Notes: generated by a model not told the origin, from the letters alone. Positions 9,961-23,060 are shown, counted from the stretch's first letter. The stretch is 64,000 bases of DNA from Saccopteryx bilineata (GCF_036850765.1 NC_089494.1:233758779-233822778), one strand, 5' to 3'. Translations and numbers: made by a program.

Positions 9961-10345
9961 TGAGAAAAACGAATGCAAAAAGAGCTTGTAGAATCTTGCT
10001 TTCTGTCTTTCCAGCACCAGTCAAGTTACACTAACATTTTTAAAAAAATATTTTAAAGATAAAACTACAAAGATAAAGTTCTAAAATCAAATATAAATAA
10101 GCTTAGGAACAACTTTTCAGAAATGCAGTACACAATCTTACAGATCTATTGATAAATCAACCTTTTCATCAGCGGATTGTATAATGGGAACTTGGACTTT
10201 GTTTCTTTATATGTATTCTACATTTATTCAAAGGACCCAGCAAGTAATCTGTGCCTTTGAAAAAGAGAACCCTTATAATATTTTAAAATTCTCACTTGAC
10301 TTCACAGATGACAGTCATTCAATCAATCTTGTTTTATTTGCTATA

Positions 10346-10720
10346 CATTTGTCCCTTGGTATTTGCCTGAAATTGGTTCCAGGTCTCCGTGGATACCAAA
10401 ATCTAAGGATGATCAAGTCTTTTATATAAAATGGTATAGTATTTGCACATAACCTAAGCACATCCTTTTGTATACTTTAAATCATCTCTAGATCATGTAT
10501 AGCACCTAATATAATGTAGATAGTTATTATACTGTATTATTTAGGAAATTATGCTTTTTAAAATGTTTAAAATGTCTGTACATGTTCAGTACAGACATAA
10601 TCATTGTAGTCCTGATTACTGTATATTGCACATGTCAGCAGCCACTTTGAAGTAAATATTTTCAATCCACAGCTCATTGAATTCACGGACGCACAACCTA
10701 CAGATTTGGAAAACTGATTG
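10346..10720. mobile_element. Tigger-derived MITE (MER2-like)
   Basis: It starts CATTTGTCCCTTGGTATTTG and carries TATAAAATGGTATAGTATTTGCACATAACC, TACTTTAAATCATCTCTAGAT and CTGTACATGTTCAGTACAGAC, ending near AAAACTGATTG. TA flanks both ends (10344-10345 and 10721-10722). The block order matches the pogo/Tigger-type 'gtatccgcggattttggtatcc' repeat common in placental mammals. It is non-coding. Confidence 0.8.
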
Positions 10721-12480
10721 TATTTGTTTATGTTTTAGTAATGTGTTAGATGGATGAGTAGGAATGTTACTATGAGACCAGTGAAAGGTTGTTAGAGGAG
10801 ATGCCTCTTCCCAGGCAGAGTTCTTTACTTTATATCATTCACCTTCAAAACATTCTCATCAATAATAATAATAATAAATTCTAACAGGTGTATTCATTCA
10901 CACATGAGATTTGTAAGGTTTTGCATAACTATAGGTTCAGGAGTGTTTTGGGATCAAGGAGATTCTTAGAGGTATGCTGAGTTTGATGCTGTTGTAGGGA
11001 TTTTCATCTCCAGATTTGAAACCAAATGGTGAGCATTTCATATTAGAAGATATGAATGAAAAAGGAGAAAGAACTAAAAACACTATAAAATATTTTCCAG
11101 AGGATTTAAGCTAGTTCTGTTAGAACTCTGTTATCATCCCGCTGGTATCTCCTCATTAACATCAGTGTGCATCCCAATCATTAACATTTTAAGAAGAAAA
11201 AATTATTCTTTCAAAATGAGAAGGTTCAAAAGCAAATAAACACAAACTTTAGGAAACGAAAAGCTCTCAAAGGTCTTCATAAAATCAACCCAGTAAATAC
11301 CTCATTATTTTGGTAAGTTCTGTTCCCGTCTGAGGAAAGGGGGCTCTTCTTTTATTACAGGAAGGAGCTTTGCCCTGCTCTTTCTGTTCTCTGGAATTCT
11401 CTCAGATGTGGGGTCAGAGGAAGGACTCTTACCAATTAAGCCACCCTTGTAGTTGATTCTTTTATACTAGGGTCACAGCACAAAACAGGAGTCATTAGTC
11501 AAGACGTTAGTCAAAATTCAATGAAATATTATTTATTCTGAAATTAACAAGATGTTTATGAATTAAATAGTTATAGTTCAAATGTTGGGGATATCAACTA
11601 TGGCTTCAGCTTACATGATCTTCTTTGGTAATGATGACCTGAAATAAAAGTTAAGACATGCTATCTTACAAAGGGAATTTGTGCAAGTTTCTGATAACAA
11701 AGAATAGCCCTGGAAAGTGTCTGTTTGCTTATATAGAGTGCCACGCTCTCCACACCCTGTAAGGTTGACCTCTGTGGACTGCATCAACTGGGTCCCCTGC
11801 TGGAAAATGAGACACTGGTAATCCTGCATGGGGTAGAGGAATTATGCAAATTATTGGTAAAATGACATTGGGTAAAGGGCAGGTGATGAGCAAGGCTTTT
11901 GGGAATACACTGTGATGATCATCCTTCTCATTTGCCATTTGTCCTCAGGGACAGCTTTACATTGCTGGTAAATGAACAAGCTGCTGACCTTGACCAGAAG
12001 TTCATATATAACTTATTACAAAGGAATTGTTATTACTCCGCATGTTTTTTTTAAAAAAACTATCAAGTGTTATTAAACTTGAGTAGGATGGCCAAATAAA
12101 GTTTTACTGGAGCCTGGGGGGAGGAAAATGATAAAGTTTATTTTAATAGTATTTATTAAATGAGTAATTAATAAACAATGAAAAATGTACATGAGAATTG
12201 AATTGTTACAATCTGTATGAAACTAGTTAATAAGTTACAAAGCAATGGAATCATTACCGTGACCTTTGAGGTTATTTATATTAGAAAAAAATAATTTGCA
12301 TAACTTTCAGACAAAAAACTATAAATTACCTTATAATGCCATACAGTATAGACTCTAATCAAGAGCAAATGGCAAAGTCAAACACTAATACATTCTCATA
12401 GAAGGGTGAATAACTACAATACTGAAGGGACACGCTATTCTCCTTTTCTCTTATCTCCAAGTTGTGTTATTTTTTCTTAA
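10721..12480. other. Unassigned DNA
   Basis: A short (AAT)n run lies near 10860. Frames at 11611-11938 on the minus strand overlap a moderately GC-rich stretch around 11740-11800 (CACACCCTGTAAGGTTGACC) that may be an old repeat. I see no gene. Confidence 0.4.
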
Positions 12481-12489
12481 CCATGTTAA

Positions 12490-12905
12490 ATGGTAATTGA
12501 CAGATCAGCTGCCATCCCAAGGACAGTGCAAACCCATGGGAGTGTGGACTGGCTTTCTTGAAGGCCTGGCCTGGCCCTGGACCTTTGAACTAGCCCAGGC
12601 CTTCTTTTTACAACTGATGCTGATAATAGACAGTTGAGCAGAAATGTAAACAATGTGGAGGCTCTGTGGCATCACTCCAATCCACATATTAGGAAGTATT
12701 ACCTTGTACCTATAGAGGCAGCGACGTCAGCTGCTTTTTCCAAGACCTCTGACCAATTTATATAAACCCAGCTCCATCCTTCTCTCAGGGCTGACAAAGC
12801 TTAGTCTTTCTTGGCCAGCCTGCACCCAGGCGTTTTAAATAAATTTTCCTTTTGGAATACACCAGCCTTGTGTTTTGGGTTTGGCTATCCCCTGCGCCCA
12901 CCCAT
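12490..12905 (+). mobile_element. LTR of an endogenous retrovirus-like element, plus strand
   Basis: The order fits an LTR: a U3-like stretch with a CRE-like GACGTCAG at about 12724, a TATA box (TTTATATAAACCC at about 12758), a polyadenylation signal AATAAA near 12839, and a GT-rich tail (CCTTGTGTTTTGGG). I could not fix the outer TG...CA ends. No retroviral gene is readable next to it, so it is a solo or broken copy. Confidence 0.6.
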
Positions 12906-12911
12906 AGACCC

Positions 12912-13212
12912 AGGAAGGGGATTATGCTGTCAGCTGTCTCACACTGGATAAAGCAGCCTGCTGGAGTCCCTCCAGGTGTGACCTCGTAGGGGGTTTATAC
13001 CGACCTGCCAGTTGCCAAGAGAAGCTGAAAGGAGGCTTTCCCCCTTCCCCACAGCCACCTTCTATTAGGATGCAAGGGGCTTAGCCTGTCAGCTCTCCCA
13101 TACAGGATAAGGCAGTCCAGCTGGAGTCCCTCCACGTTGGATCTAGTGGGGGGTTTATTTCTAGCTGCCAGTTGCCAAGGGAGACTGAAAATGGCTTTTC
13201 CCCCTCCCCAGT
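12912..13212 (+). repeat. Two imperfect tandem copies of a block of about 140 bp beside the LTR
   Basis: Copy 1 (about 12912-13052) and copy 2 (about 13070-13210) share CTGTCAGCT, GCTGGAGTCCCTCCA, GGGGGTTTAT, CTGCCAGTTGCCAAG and a C-rich end before CCCA. Identity looks like about three quarters. They follow the LTR's poly-A region directly, so they may be retroviral leader sequence that became duplicated. Confidence 0.6.
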
Positions 13213-13229
13213 GGACTGGCCCCCCAGTT

Positions 13230-14285
13230 TCAAACTTTTAGTAGTCACTATTTTTATTTTGATATTTAATCAAGTGTGAGTTGCCTTATGTTTCATATCC
13301 TCTGAAACCAGTGAAATCTGGACAAAGTTATAAAATAAACTCATAATGTTTCACTATAAAGTAATAAACCTGCTTAGGGCAACAGTAATGACTTCCCAAA
13401 TTCTGTGACAGCCAATGGGCTTCTTTCCTAATTCTTTTATTAAAAGACTTCCTAATTATCATAATAAAAATTTACAGCACATACTTGCAGAAGAGTTTTT
13501 AAAACCCCTCTGAGTAGTAAGGTAGAAAAAAATAAAAGTGTACATTATTTTATGAAATCAGCAATTCAGAACCTCAAAACCTGAGATTTTGAATTCAAAT
13601 GAGCCATTGAAAAATAGATTGCCTCCTAGGTGTTGGAAACACCATTAGAAATTGCTTTTATATGCCATTTTAGAGTTCCCTTTGCTCAATAGGAAGCAAA
13701 ATGTCAGAAAATAATGAATCAACATTATCTATATTGAAGTTCCAAGATGGGAAATAGGATTCAGATCAAAGGTCTCTTAGAGACAAAACTTACAAACAAA
13801 TGAATTTTGACATTGAAGGGTGCATCGCAGCCTATTTTAAAATTCCTGTACACTGTCAATGAAGAGTACCAAATGATTTTGTGTTTTTAAATTTCCTTTA
13901 TTTCTTTTTTCAAAAATCTTCTAAAACAGAATTAGGAACCTGTATAAACAAAGCTTCTGATAAATTTATAAAAGTGCATTTTCTTGAATATGAAGAAAAA
14001 TAGTAAATAAATCCCTACCAATTTAGATTAATTCCAAAAATAACTTCTTAATCTTGGAGGTGTATAGATGTAAATTAATTACCAAATTCATACAATAGCA
14101 TATTCAAAATTAGAAAACTGGACTTCAAGGCTTTAGTGACAATGTTACTCACCACTTAGAGAACAGAACACAAAATTTAATAGTTGTCAAATTATTGGTT
14201 ATTATTATTTAGCAAAGTGAGTTTTTTAGAATAAATCTGTATGGATTGGCAAGGAAAAATATATGCTATTTATTAAAAAAAATTT
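13230..14285. other. Unassigned AT-rich DNA
   Basis: No gene or repeat family recognised. Confidence 0.5.
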
Positions 14286-14653
14286 TTTTACTTATTGAAA
14301 GGAAGGGAAACAGAGAGACAGATGACAGTATATGCCCCACCCAGCAAGCCCACTAGGAGGTGATGCTCTGTCCATCTGGGGCTTTGCTCTTTTGCTCAGC
14401 AACAGAGCTCTTCTTAGTGCCTGAGGCAGAAGCCCTGAAGTCATCCTCAGCACCTGGGGCCATCTCACTCCAATTGAGCCATGACTGCAGAAGGCGAAAA
14501 TAGAGAGGGACAGAGACAGAGAGAGAGAGAGAAATGGGAGGGGAGGGATGGAGAAGTAGATGGGCACTTCTAGTGTGTGCCCTGACAGAGAATTGACCCA
14601 AGAATATCCACAAGCTGGGCTGATGTTCTACCACTGAGCCAACTGGCCAGGGC
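14286..14653 (-). mobile_element. Ves-type SINE, minus strand
   Basis: On the minus strand the head is GCCCTGGCCAGTTGGCTCAG, with body blocks that include CAATTGGAGTGAGATGGCCC and the GA/CT-rich tract. It is diverged from 25727 and 58130. Long open frames across it are by-products of the SINE's base composition. Confidence 0.9.
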
Positions 14654-14879
14654 AGTGTGCTACTTTTTTAGATCATTACTTTTCTTTTTAACATATTTGC
14701 ATTTTGTTATTGGACCCTAATGGGTTAACCTCAAGCTTGAATGTTTGGAATATGTAAACGCTTTGGTAAGGATTAATACTTTGTGGCTGGGGATTGTTTC
14801 AGTCTATTAAGCAGAATGGGTAGCCATTTTGGAGACTGGATGATTCTAAGCAGTAGACCAGAGGGTTTGATTGGTTTCC

Positions 14880-15240
14880 TGTAAACAATGCATATTCTAT
14901 ATACAATAGAATACTACTCAGCCATAAGAAATGATAACATATTGCTATTTATGACAACATGGATGGACCTTGAGAACATTATACTGAGTGAAATAAATAA
15001 ATCAGAAAAAGGTAAGAACTATATAATTTCACACATAAGTGGGATATAAAACTGAGATTCGTAAACATAGATGAAAGTGAAATGGTTACCTGAGGGAGGA
15101 GGTGGGAGGAGGGGAGAAAAGAGACACAAATGTACGGTGATGAAAAATGATTTGACTTTGGGTGATGGGCACATAATGCAATCAATAGTTCAAAAACCAA
15201 TTTAATTTCAAAATAATAAAATGCAATCACCTTTTTAAAA
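14880..15240 (+). mobile_element. L1 3' end, plus strand
   Basis: Blocks in order: ATAGAATACTACTCAGCCATAAG, CAACATGGATGGACCTTGAGAAC, AAATAAATAAATCAGAAAAAGG, CACATAAGTGGGATATAAAACTGAG, GGGAGGAGGTGGGAGGAGGG, TTTGACTTTGGGTGATGGGCAC. This is the ORF2 end and 3' UTR of an L1 related to the full-length copy. It is 5'-truncated. Confidence 0.85.
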
Positions 15241-15249
15241 TTCAGCACA

Positions 15250-17710
15250 ATGCTGAAGTAGATTCTCAAAATACATATTTTCTTACAGAAAAAAAGAATA
15301 TTATCTATTAAATCAATTGTTTATGTTATAAAAAGATGTTTTACAGTATTTACACTACCTTCTAGAAGATTGTATCTTTTCTTACCAATTTATTAAAACT
15401 TTCTTCCAACATTTTTTTTATTTTTAATAAGTAAGTTTTTATTATTTAAAGTATAATTGAAGCATGCATTTGTGTGTGAATGCATTATTTAAAAACTCAT
15501 AAATATGCCTCATGTCAGTCACTTTTATAAAGACCTACAGAAGTTTTTTTAGTCATATGTATAAACCTATACTTATTTAAATTTATTTTTGAATTTTCCC
15601 AGAAGGGCAGAGTATATACAAACTAGAATGGGAATATGTTTTTATTGAAAAGTATAAGAAAAAATAACAATACTTGGTGTTAATATAAATTAACATTTCA
15701 ACACAATTTTATAAAAACTTTATTGGGAAATAATTTTGAATTTAGACAAATAGAAATATTGATATATTCTTTACCTAGATTCCCTACTGTAAACATGGCT
15801 AGCTATTTGATTTTAATAGCCCCCTTTTTTTTCTTTTTTCTTTTTACTTGTCTGGTGTTTGGTCATGATTAAATTCAGTTTTTATATTCCTGGCCAGAAT
15901 ATAACACAAAGCTGTGTCCATGTGACACACTGTGTCTATCTGGACTTTTCTGGTGATGTTAAGTGATCAAGATGTATTTTTCCCCCTGGTAGCTGCTATG
16001 CAATCTACTGGTTAAGAGAAAATATGTCATGGCATTAAGGGAAATTATTGATCAAAATTCTTTGTACAAATGTTTCAGTAGAGGAAAATTAAATATGCTG
16101 TTGGTGTTACACATTGTTATAAAAAATGCATGATTAAAAATTCCAGTAAACCAAAGAACAGAAAACTTAGGCGTGAGGCTCAACAAGGCGTGAGGCTCTG
16201 AAATATATACTTCAACAACATCAGAAAACAAATTGTGCAAAGCACCAATACTCACCCAAAGATCTCTCTGTGGTATAGTGGTAAAATCTAATCTGGCTTT
16301 CTGCCAAAGAAACTCTTTAATGTTCTCTTTAATGTTCCTGAAGTGATTAATTTTCATACATAAAAGAAAGCAAAGAGAACAATATTTCCAGCCTTGGAAA
16401 GATACCATCAATGCATCGAAGTTTCTACACTTTTTAAATTAACCTTTGTAGCATGCTGACACAAAAATGTATCAGTGAGGGAGATCTAATCTTTCAGAAG
16501 AATTTTGGATGACATGAAAGAGAAAGCCTTGCTAAAGTGATGCTTGACTGATGGGGATTACTATTTTAACTTGAGTTCTTTTGGTCCATAAATGTACATT
16601 TTACCTGACAAGTAATGCTGACATCTCTCTGGAACACCCAGCATAGAGTGGGGACAAGTCTTATTTCCATTCTTATCTCTCTTTTTTTTTTTGTCTACTT
16701 ACCTCCTAAAGAAAAAACAAAAACAATTACTTTACATAAAAAAATACTGAAAGCAAAACAAGCAAAAATATTATGTACACAATGTTTTGAAAAGTTAACC
16801 AGCCCTAAGTTTGTCTAAGTACCTACAACCAAACTGGAAATAATAATAAAGACTATTTTTTATGGCCTAATATACTTTTATTGTATTGAACTTTTAAATA
16901 GGAAAGTCTGCAAAACATTAAAAATACTTAGTTTTGTTATAGTGAGATGTCACTGAAGTTATACTTAATTATTTTGGATACCTTATTTCCATATCAAAAT
17001 TTAATATAACCTCTAGATCTTAGTATTGGGTTTTTGACTCTTTTGTTGTTGTTCCTGATTCCCAAGATCTTTTTACATTTACCGCTAAGCATATTAAATC
17101 AGTATTTTTAGTACAGTAGTTATTATTGTCCTTTTGCTTTTCAAAGATCTAATGCATCCCTGGGTGACCTTTAGATATTGAGGAGCATACACACTCATCA
17201 TTTCTTTTAAATAAAGCATGTTTTAATACTGCTCATTTTATAAAGTTTTGTTTTTTACATGTTTTTTCAAACAGGATGACTGTCTCTTCTCTATGTTATA
17301 CTTTCCTCTGTGTAAAATAAATATAGTGACTGCCTAACACAGCTGACCTTAGGGTCACAGAAAGGTACACATACACCTAGCACAGTACCAGGCACAAGGC
17401 AAGAAGTCTGTAAAAAGACATTATTTTTAACATCGGGTTTTGAAGGAGGATATGAGATCTTTATCTTTTACCAAAGTGTGTAGTAACATCTAGAACTCTA
17501 AGAAAGTAAGCTAATCTACTTGTTTTAAATAACCAAATATTACTTTAAGTCGATTTCTAAAAATTTCTTGTAAATTGAAATCTTTCTAAAATGTACCATA
17601 TATATTTTTCTAAGTCAAGCAAGCTGTATAATAAAATAATTAAAATTGTTCTTGATGATTAGTATTTTCTATGGGTATCTCTTAAAAATTGCTAAATATA
17701 TGCCATACCT
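15250..17710. other. Unassigned AT-rich DNA
   Basis: A 119-codon minus-strand frame lies at 16052-16411. Its product matches nothing I know, and a frame this long is expected by chance in 64 kb. No other candidate is present. Confidence 0.5.
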
Positions 17711-17714
17711 CACA

Positions 17715-17880
17715 TTAAACACTCTGCTCAGATTATATCATTTTATCTTTTATCTTCCTCAAAAATGTACAACTTAGGTATTAATAATACATTTTTAAGC
17801 AACAGCATTAAAGTCAGAAAGGTTAAGAAACTTGCTCAAGGTCAGAGAAAGAGTGAATAGCAGAGCTATATATATATATT
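17715..17880 (-). repeat. MIR SINE remnant, minus strand
   Basis: GGTTAAGAAACTTGCTCAAGGTCAGAGAAAGAGTGAATAGCAGAGC is the antisense of the MIR core ('gttaagtaacttgcccaaggtcacacagctagtaagtggcagagc'). It is heavily diverged. Confidence 0.65.
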
Positions 17881-17884
17881 TTTT

Positions 17885-19315
17885 CAGAACTATATTTTAT
17901 ATCTAGATTTGTCTAATTTGAAAACTTACAGGTTTAAATACTAGAAACAACACTTGTTAAAGTTTGAAATAAATACTAAACACTATTATTTCTGTGACAC
18001 TTTAAACAAAGTGCTTTCATGTATACAATCTTTTGTGGACAAATGGAATTACACCTATTCATTTGCATAATGGTTCAACTACAATTAAAAAAGAGTATAT
18101 GTCTTGTCAAATTTATACAGTCCCCGGTGAGTATATTCTCACATTTTCCCAGTAGAATACAGTATGTGTGAGGACATGTGGATCCAATTTTTCATCAATG
18201 CAAAAGAGCAGTGCAATTCTGAATTAAATCGATTCTCACTTGGTGCCCACTCATGGCATAAAATCTAATTATAAACTTGTACTATATTGACACATATATA
18301 ATGCTTGTTTATATACATATGTAAGGAAGTCCTTTGTCTGAATGCACTGAGAGTAGTATTTGCTGCTGTTGGTATGGCTTTCAATAGGACACAGGCAATG
18401 AAGACAAATGAAAAGCAGTGGGAACAGTGTAATGAGATGCCTGTCGCTGTTGTCACTGAGGAACTTTGCAGGTGCTGAAGATATTCAGCTTTAGAGTGTT
18501 GGTAGTATGATTTCTGCTTTGACATATTTGAAAATCTGAAACCTGAAAGAGGAATTGGGCTTTATATCCCATAGCGCTACAGGAATGAGTTAGAATCATG
18601 GACTGGAGACAGACCTTTATTTTGGTATAAAGAAGAATTGTGGGCAGAGCTATTCAGCAACTTAATGAGCTGCTTATATAATTGGGGGTCTCATCTCTGA
18701 AATGTTTGTCTTCTCTACAGAACATGTTGTAGGTTATATAAAATTTAATAGAGTATAAAATGTATGCTTTGGTGACACTTTTGATTTTTTTTATCCTGAA
18801 CATCAAATATATGCTTATTACTTTAAATTCTCAGTTCCCTATAGAAATGGAAGGTAGATATAGCACATTAAAAAAATCTGAGCAAATCCTCACATCTCAC
18901 TTGAACAATTAAATTTCAACCTTCTTCTTTATCAAAATCTTCCCAGAGTTTTTAACAAGTAGGCCTTCCAAATTGACTTACATTTCAGAGCTTCCTTATT
19001 GACCTGGTTTGGGGAAAAACAACAGGAGAAACAAACAGCTGAGATTTGTAGCCAATGTTTTTAAAGGGTTAGTTTGTCTGAATGTTGACTCTCCATAGTA
19101 TAAAATATACATTTTCTTATTCATTTATAGATGTTTTCCAAAGTTAATTGAAAACATTTTTCTTGTTTTTCCTCTTTGAAAACAACTTATTTTCTCTTTC
19201 CCATCTCTGAATGATCTTCTAGTTTTCCATGACACTATCCATCAGCAGGTCACTTCACATATAATTTAATGAGGAAATTATCAGTTCTTTCATACTGAAA
19301 CAATGCTAATTTACA
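17885..19315. other. Unassigned DNA
   Basis: No gene or repeat family recognised. Confidence 0.45.
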
Positions 19316-19331
19316 CACTTAATTATAATTT

Positions 19332-19552
19332 GTTTTAATTAAGTGATAGCAGGGAGGCACAGAGACAGACTCCAGCATGTGCTCAAACCAGGATCCACCT
19401 GGCAAACCCCTATGGGGTGATGTTCTGTCCATCTGGGGCATTGCTTGGCAACCAAGCTATTTTTGTGCCTGAAGCAGAGGCCACAAAGCCATGCTCAGTA
19501 CCCTGGGCCAACTCACTTAAATCAATTGAGCCATGGCTGTGGAAGGGGGTGG

Positions 19553-19584
<32 letters not shown>

Positions 19585-19697
19585 AGGGGGATGGGTGGTG
19601 AAGCAGATGATTGCTTTTCCTGTGTTCCCTGACCAAGAATCCAACCCAGGACATCCACATGCTAGGTGGACACTACCATTGAGTGAATTCTCTAGGA
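19332..19697 (-). mobile_element. Ves-type SINE, minus strand, with a near-perfect target duplication
   Basis: The body matches the other Ves copies: CACCTGGCAAACCCCTATGGGGTGATG, GAAGCAGAGGCCACAAAGCCATGC, and a pure GA run at about 19556-19584. The flanks CACTTAATTATAATTT (19316-19331) and CACTTACTTATAATTT (19698-19713) differ by one base. The tRNA-like head is badly eroded. Confidence 0.85.
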
Positions 19698-19759
19698 CAC
19701 TTACTTATAATTTAATCTTCATTAATATGCCTGTGTCTTGAGCTGAAGCATACCAATGC

Positions 19760-19920
19760 CAATGCCTCGCAAAGGGTGGTCCCAGGACCAGGTGCATTGC
19801 CAACATCGTGAGTTTGTTTGAAAGATCTTTAAGTCCCATCTCAGAGCTTACTTGAATCATCATCTCTAGTTTAACAAGATTTCAAAATGATACTATTCTG
19901 CACTAGAGTGTAAGAAACAA
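19760..19920 (+). repeat. MER5-like hAT MITE remnant
   Basis: CGCAAAGGGTGGTCCCAGGACCAG opens it, followed by ATCTTTAAGTCCCATCTCAGAGC and TTTAACAAGATTTCAAAATGATA. This follows the MER5 order ('caaagtgtggtccccggaccag', 'caccccagacctactgaatcag', 'ttttaacaagccctccaggtgat'). Confidence 0.65.
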
Positions 19921-19989
19921 TTCTCTATGTCTGTCCTCAAGTGCTTTCAAGATTTTCAAAGCTTCAATTTTCACTTACATGCTGATTTG

Positions 19990-20165
19990 TTTGTTATTTC
20001 ATTCAGTCATTCTTTCATTAGAGAAATATTTTTTGAGAACCCTTTACATGCAGAGCACTATTCTAGATCTTAGGCACACAGCACTTAAAGGTATAAACAA
20101 GACCCTGGTCTCTATCTAGTAGCTTAAATTACAACAATGAACAAACAAAACAAATAAGTTTAGGT
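19990..20165 (+). repeat. Old repeat fragment, same type as 7340-8300 (5' block)
   Basis: CATTCAGTCATTCTTTCATTAGAGAAATATTTTTTGAG, GCAGAGCACTATTCTAG and AACAATGAACAAACAAAACAAATAAG match the usual opening of that old repeat ('attgagcacctactatgtgccaggcactgttctagg'). Confidence 0.45.
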
Positions 20166-20199
20166 AAGTATGCATATTTTTCCCAGTCTGTTTTTATAT

Positions 20200-20790
20200 T
20201 TTTATTCTCTTAATACTTTTTTTTAGATCAGCAAGATTGTAATTTTGATGAAGCCTAGCTTAGTGAATTGTTCTTTTATGAGTTGTGCTGTAGTTAAAAA
20301 AAACTTGGCCTAATCCAAGGTAGCAAAATTTTATTTCTTTCAGAAATTGTATATTTTTAGGTTTTTTTATATAAGATCTATAATTTATTTTGAGGGTTTT
20401 TTTTATGCTATGAAGAATGCATAGAATTCAGGCTTTCTTTTTACATGACTATCCAATTAATTCAACATCATTTGTTGAAATATCCTTTCATGCCTTTGAT
20501 CTTTTGTCAGAATGTAGTTGTCCAGAAATTTATGCCTGTATTCAGACTCTATTCTGTTCCTTTTATCTATTTCATTACTTTTACACCAATGTGGTATCCT
20601 TTAGATCACAACAGCTTTATAATAACCATACCACACTATTCGTGGAATCAGGATTCAGGAAGTGTTGGCCCTCTAATTCTATTTTGATCTTTCAAGAAAA
20701 AGTTATTTGAGTTTTAGCTTTTCCAGGTCATGAGCATTTCAACTTTTAGAGTAAGTTTGAGTTTAACCAGAACAAAAACAACAAACAAAA
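20200..20790 (-). mobile_element. Old L1 ORF2/3' fragment, antisense
   Basis: The plus strand reads ACATCATTTGTTGAAATATCC, then CTATTCTGTTCC...TATCTAT, CCAATGTGGTATCC and TTCAGGAAGTGTTGGCCCTCTAATTCTATTTTGATC. These are the antisense of ORF2's thumb/linker region, and the same order is seen at about 37260-37520 in the full-length L1. Frames here are broken. Confidence 0.75.
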
Positions 20791-20794
20791 ACAA

Positions 20795-22540
20795 GATCAC
20801 TTCACTGAATGCACCCACTATGTTTTGCATTTAAACCTTGAACTTGCTGCTCTAACTCCTGCATTGTGCTTTATCTCTTCTCTAGTAGCTTGCTCTACTT
20901 TCTACAACTTAGCCACAAACTCTTGTTCAGGGAAATTCCTCTGCTCCTCACCGTTCCTCAGACTATATATCTTGTGTGTTCCCTAGACACTATGCAAATA
21001 AAGAGACCTATTCTGGTGATTTATAAATTCTGGAATACATAAATTTCCTATAATGTAGAGGCCATGTTTTATGCATTGTTTATTTGGCACTTACAGCTCT
21101 GAACCATAATCGGTATCCTATTAAAAATATTTTAATCAAAATGGATTCTCTCAATTTATTTTGTAATCTCTCTAATAAGACTGGTAGTAGGGAATAAGTT
21201 TGGGTTTGAGAAAAAATATTTTATCCTCACCTATGGAATCATAGAATCTTAGCTAAGGGTCTAATTGTGAAGGTGAGACAATTAAAGCTCAGAAAATAAA
21301 CTGAACTAGACTCAGACCTGAATTTGTCGTGTTGTATTGTTCTTTCTGCTGACTTAAACTGTTAGGCATTCATCCATTAAATCATCCATCCATCCATTCC
21401 TTTATTTATTTATATACTCAATCAGCATAGCTCATACTTGATTAATTATTTGATAATTTCTTGTAGCATAATGACTAAGAGCACTGGTATTAGTACATCG
21501 CTCATAAAGACATTTTAGATATCTAAAGGATATTAAATACTTTTAATATAAGTTCAGTGTTTTGAATTCTAGGTATTATATAAGCAAAAGATACTGTTTA
21601 TTTATTTAGTGCTTAGGATCAGCCATCACTTTTCATAACTTTCACCATTTTATTCCCATTTCTTACATTTATTTTTCTTTCCAGATAGAAAAATTTTGGC
21701 ACCTAAAAGATTAACAAAACATGGGAATAGGATCAAAAGGGAGGCATTTTCAGCTGAATTAATTCATATTTCTGTATGTTCTAGGTGCAGAATTGTACAA
21801 TCAAGTGGGAACGAATGTTAGTGGAAAAACTCCTTCAGTCTCTTTCCATAAAAACCTATGAATATTATAAATGATATCTTCACAACTGAAAATCAGCTAG
21901 TATTATAAGTACAAAGTGGGTTAAGAAACTGTTTTTCTTTTATAGGAAAAGCAGTTTAAAAGGCCTAAATGATGCAGATTATAATAAGGAGTTGGTAAAT
22001 TATAATAAGAAGACACATAGTTTTAACAGGTGCTCATTAAATATGGTAGGTTTTATTCTTAATAACAACTTGTACCTTTGTAATATTCATAGGTATTAAA
22101 GAAAAAGATAACATTAAACACTTTGTTGGGGAGGCCCACGGGGTTGTGAAAAAGAACATGAATGGTGTAGTAAAGTATTTTAGTTTCTCAGATATGAATA
22201 CTAAAGTTAAGTCTTATGTATGCATACTTTCAAACTCAAGATGGTATTAAGAGAATGCCGTTCTTAGGTAAGGTATTTAAAAGCTCTGGCTACAATTTTT
22301 AAAACTATATTAATGTATATTTGGTTAAACAAAAAACATCTTGGAGATAACTAATAACTCGTTCTTGTTTTATTTCTTTAGGATTTATAACATGAAATCT
22401 TCCTAGAAATAATATAGAAAGTTGAGTTAAAATTCATTATGCATAATTTAAGCAAAAATAGTGCTTTTTAGAAATCAAGTAAGGCATTCATTTGTTTAAA
22501 AAATTAAAATTATATAAAAATGTTAACAAAGAAAATTCTC
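20795..22540. other. Unassigned DNA, with a possible MIR-like piece
   Basis: Around 21230-21340 there is ATGGAATCATAGAATCTTAGCTAAGGG...AATTAAAGCTCAGAAA, like an old SINE with the 'gaatcatagaatcttagagctggaaggg' block. The rest shows nothing I can name. Confidence 0.35.
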
Positions 22541-22544
22541 ATTG

Positions 22545-23060
22545 TTATGCCTGCCCCTCTCACTCCACTACCCATAAGTAATTTTATTAATGTATTTGTT
22601 TCCAGAATAATATGACTATACAATATCATAAACCTCTTTCATTTTTTTTTCACAAAAGCTAGCATAACATGTACATTGTTTCTATCTTGCTCTTTTTGTT
22701 TGCTGGCTTTAGAATTAGTAATACAAATCACATAAACTTACCCAAATACTATTATATTGACTCTCCAATTTTATGTGGCTTACCTTAATATCTAGAAAAT
22801 CTATCACATTAGCACATGGAGAATTTACTTTTTTTCCTTCATGTTTTTTATTAGTTGAATATTTTTCCATTGCATGGATATTTTATAGTTGACTTAATCA
22901 GTTCCATACAGTGAATACTATGTTGTTACCAATCCTTTAGAATTATAAGTAAGAATCAATTCATAAAATCTCAAATGAATTTTAATTATGTACAATAATA
23001 TATTCAGAATATACTCAGAAGTAGAGTTATTGGGTCTATGTGTAAATGTATATGTAATTT
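22545..23060 (-). repeat. Possible old LINE 3'-UTR, antisense
   Basis: TAGTTGAATATTTTTCCATTGCATGGATATTTTATAG, GTGAATACTATGTTGTTACC and TCAGAAGTAGAGTTATTGGGTC follow the antisense order of old L1/HAL1 tails ('attccattgtatggatat', 'aagtgggattgctgggtc'). Heavily decayed and uncertain. Confidence 0.4.

Noticed and set aside
11611..11938. Two overlapping minus-strand frames of about 70 codons
   Set aside because: No recognisable domain; the region looks like an old repeat and the frames overlap each other in different phases.
16052..16411. 119-codon minus-strand frame
   Set aside because: No motif or family known to me, AT-rich codon use, and no splice or promoter context. A frame of this length is expected by chance in 64 kb.
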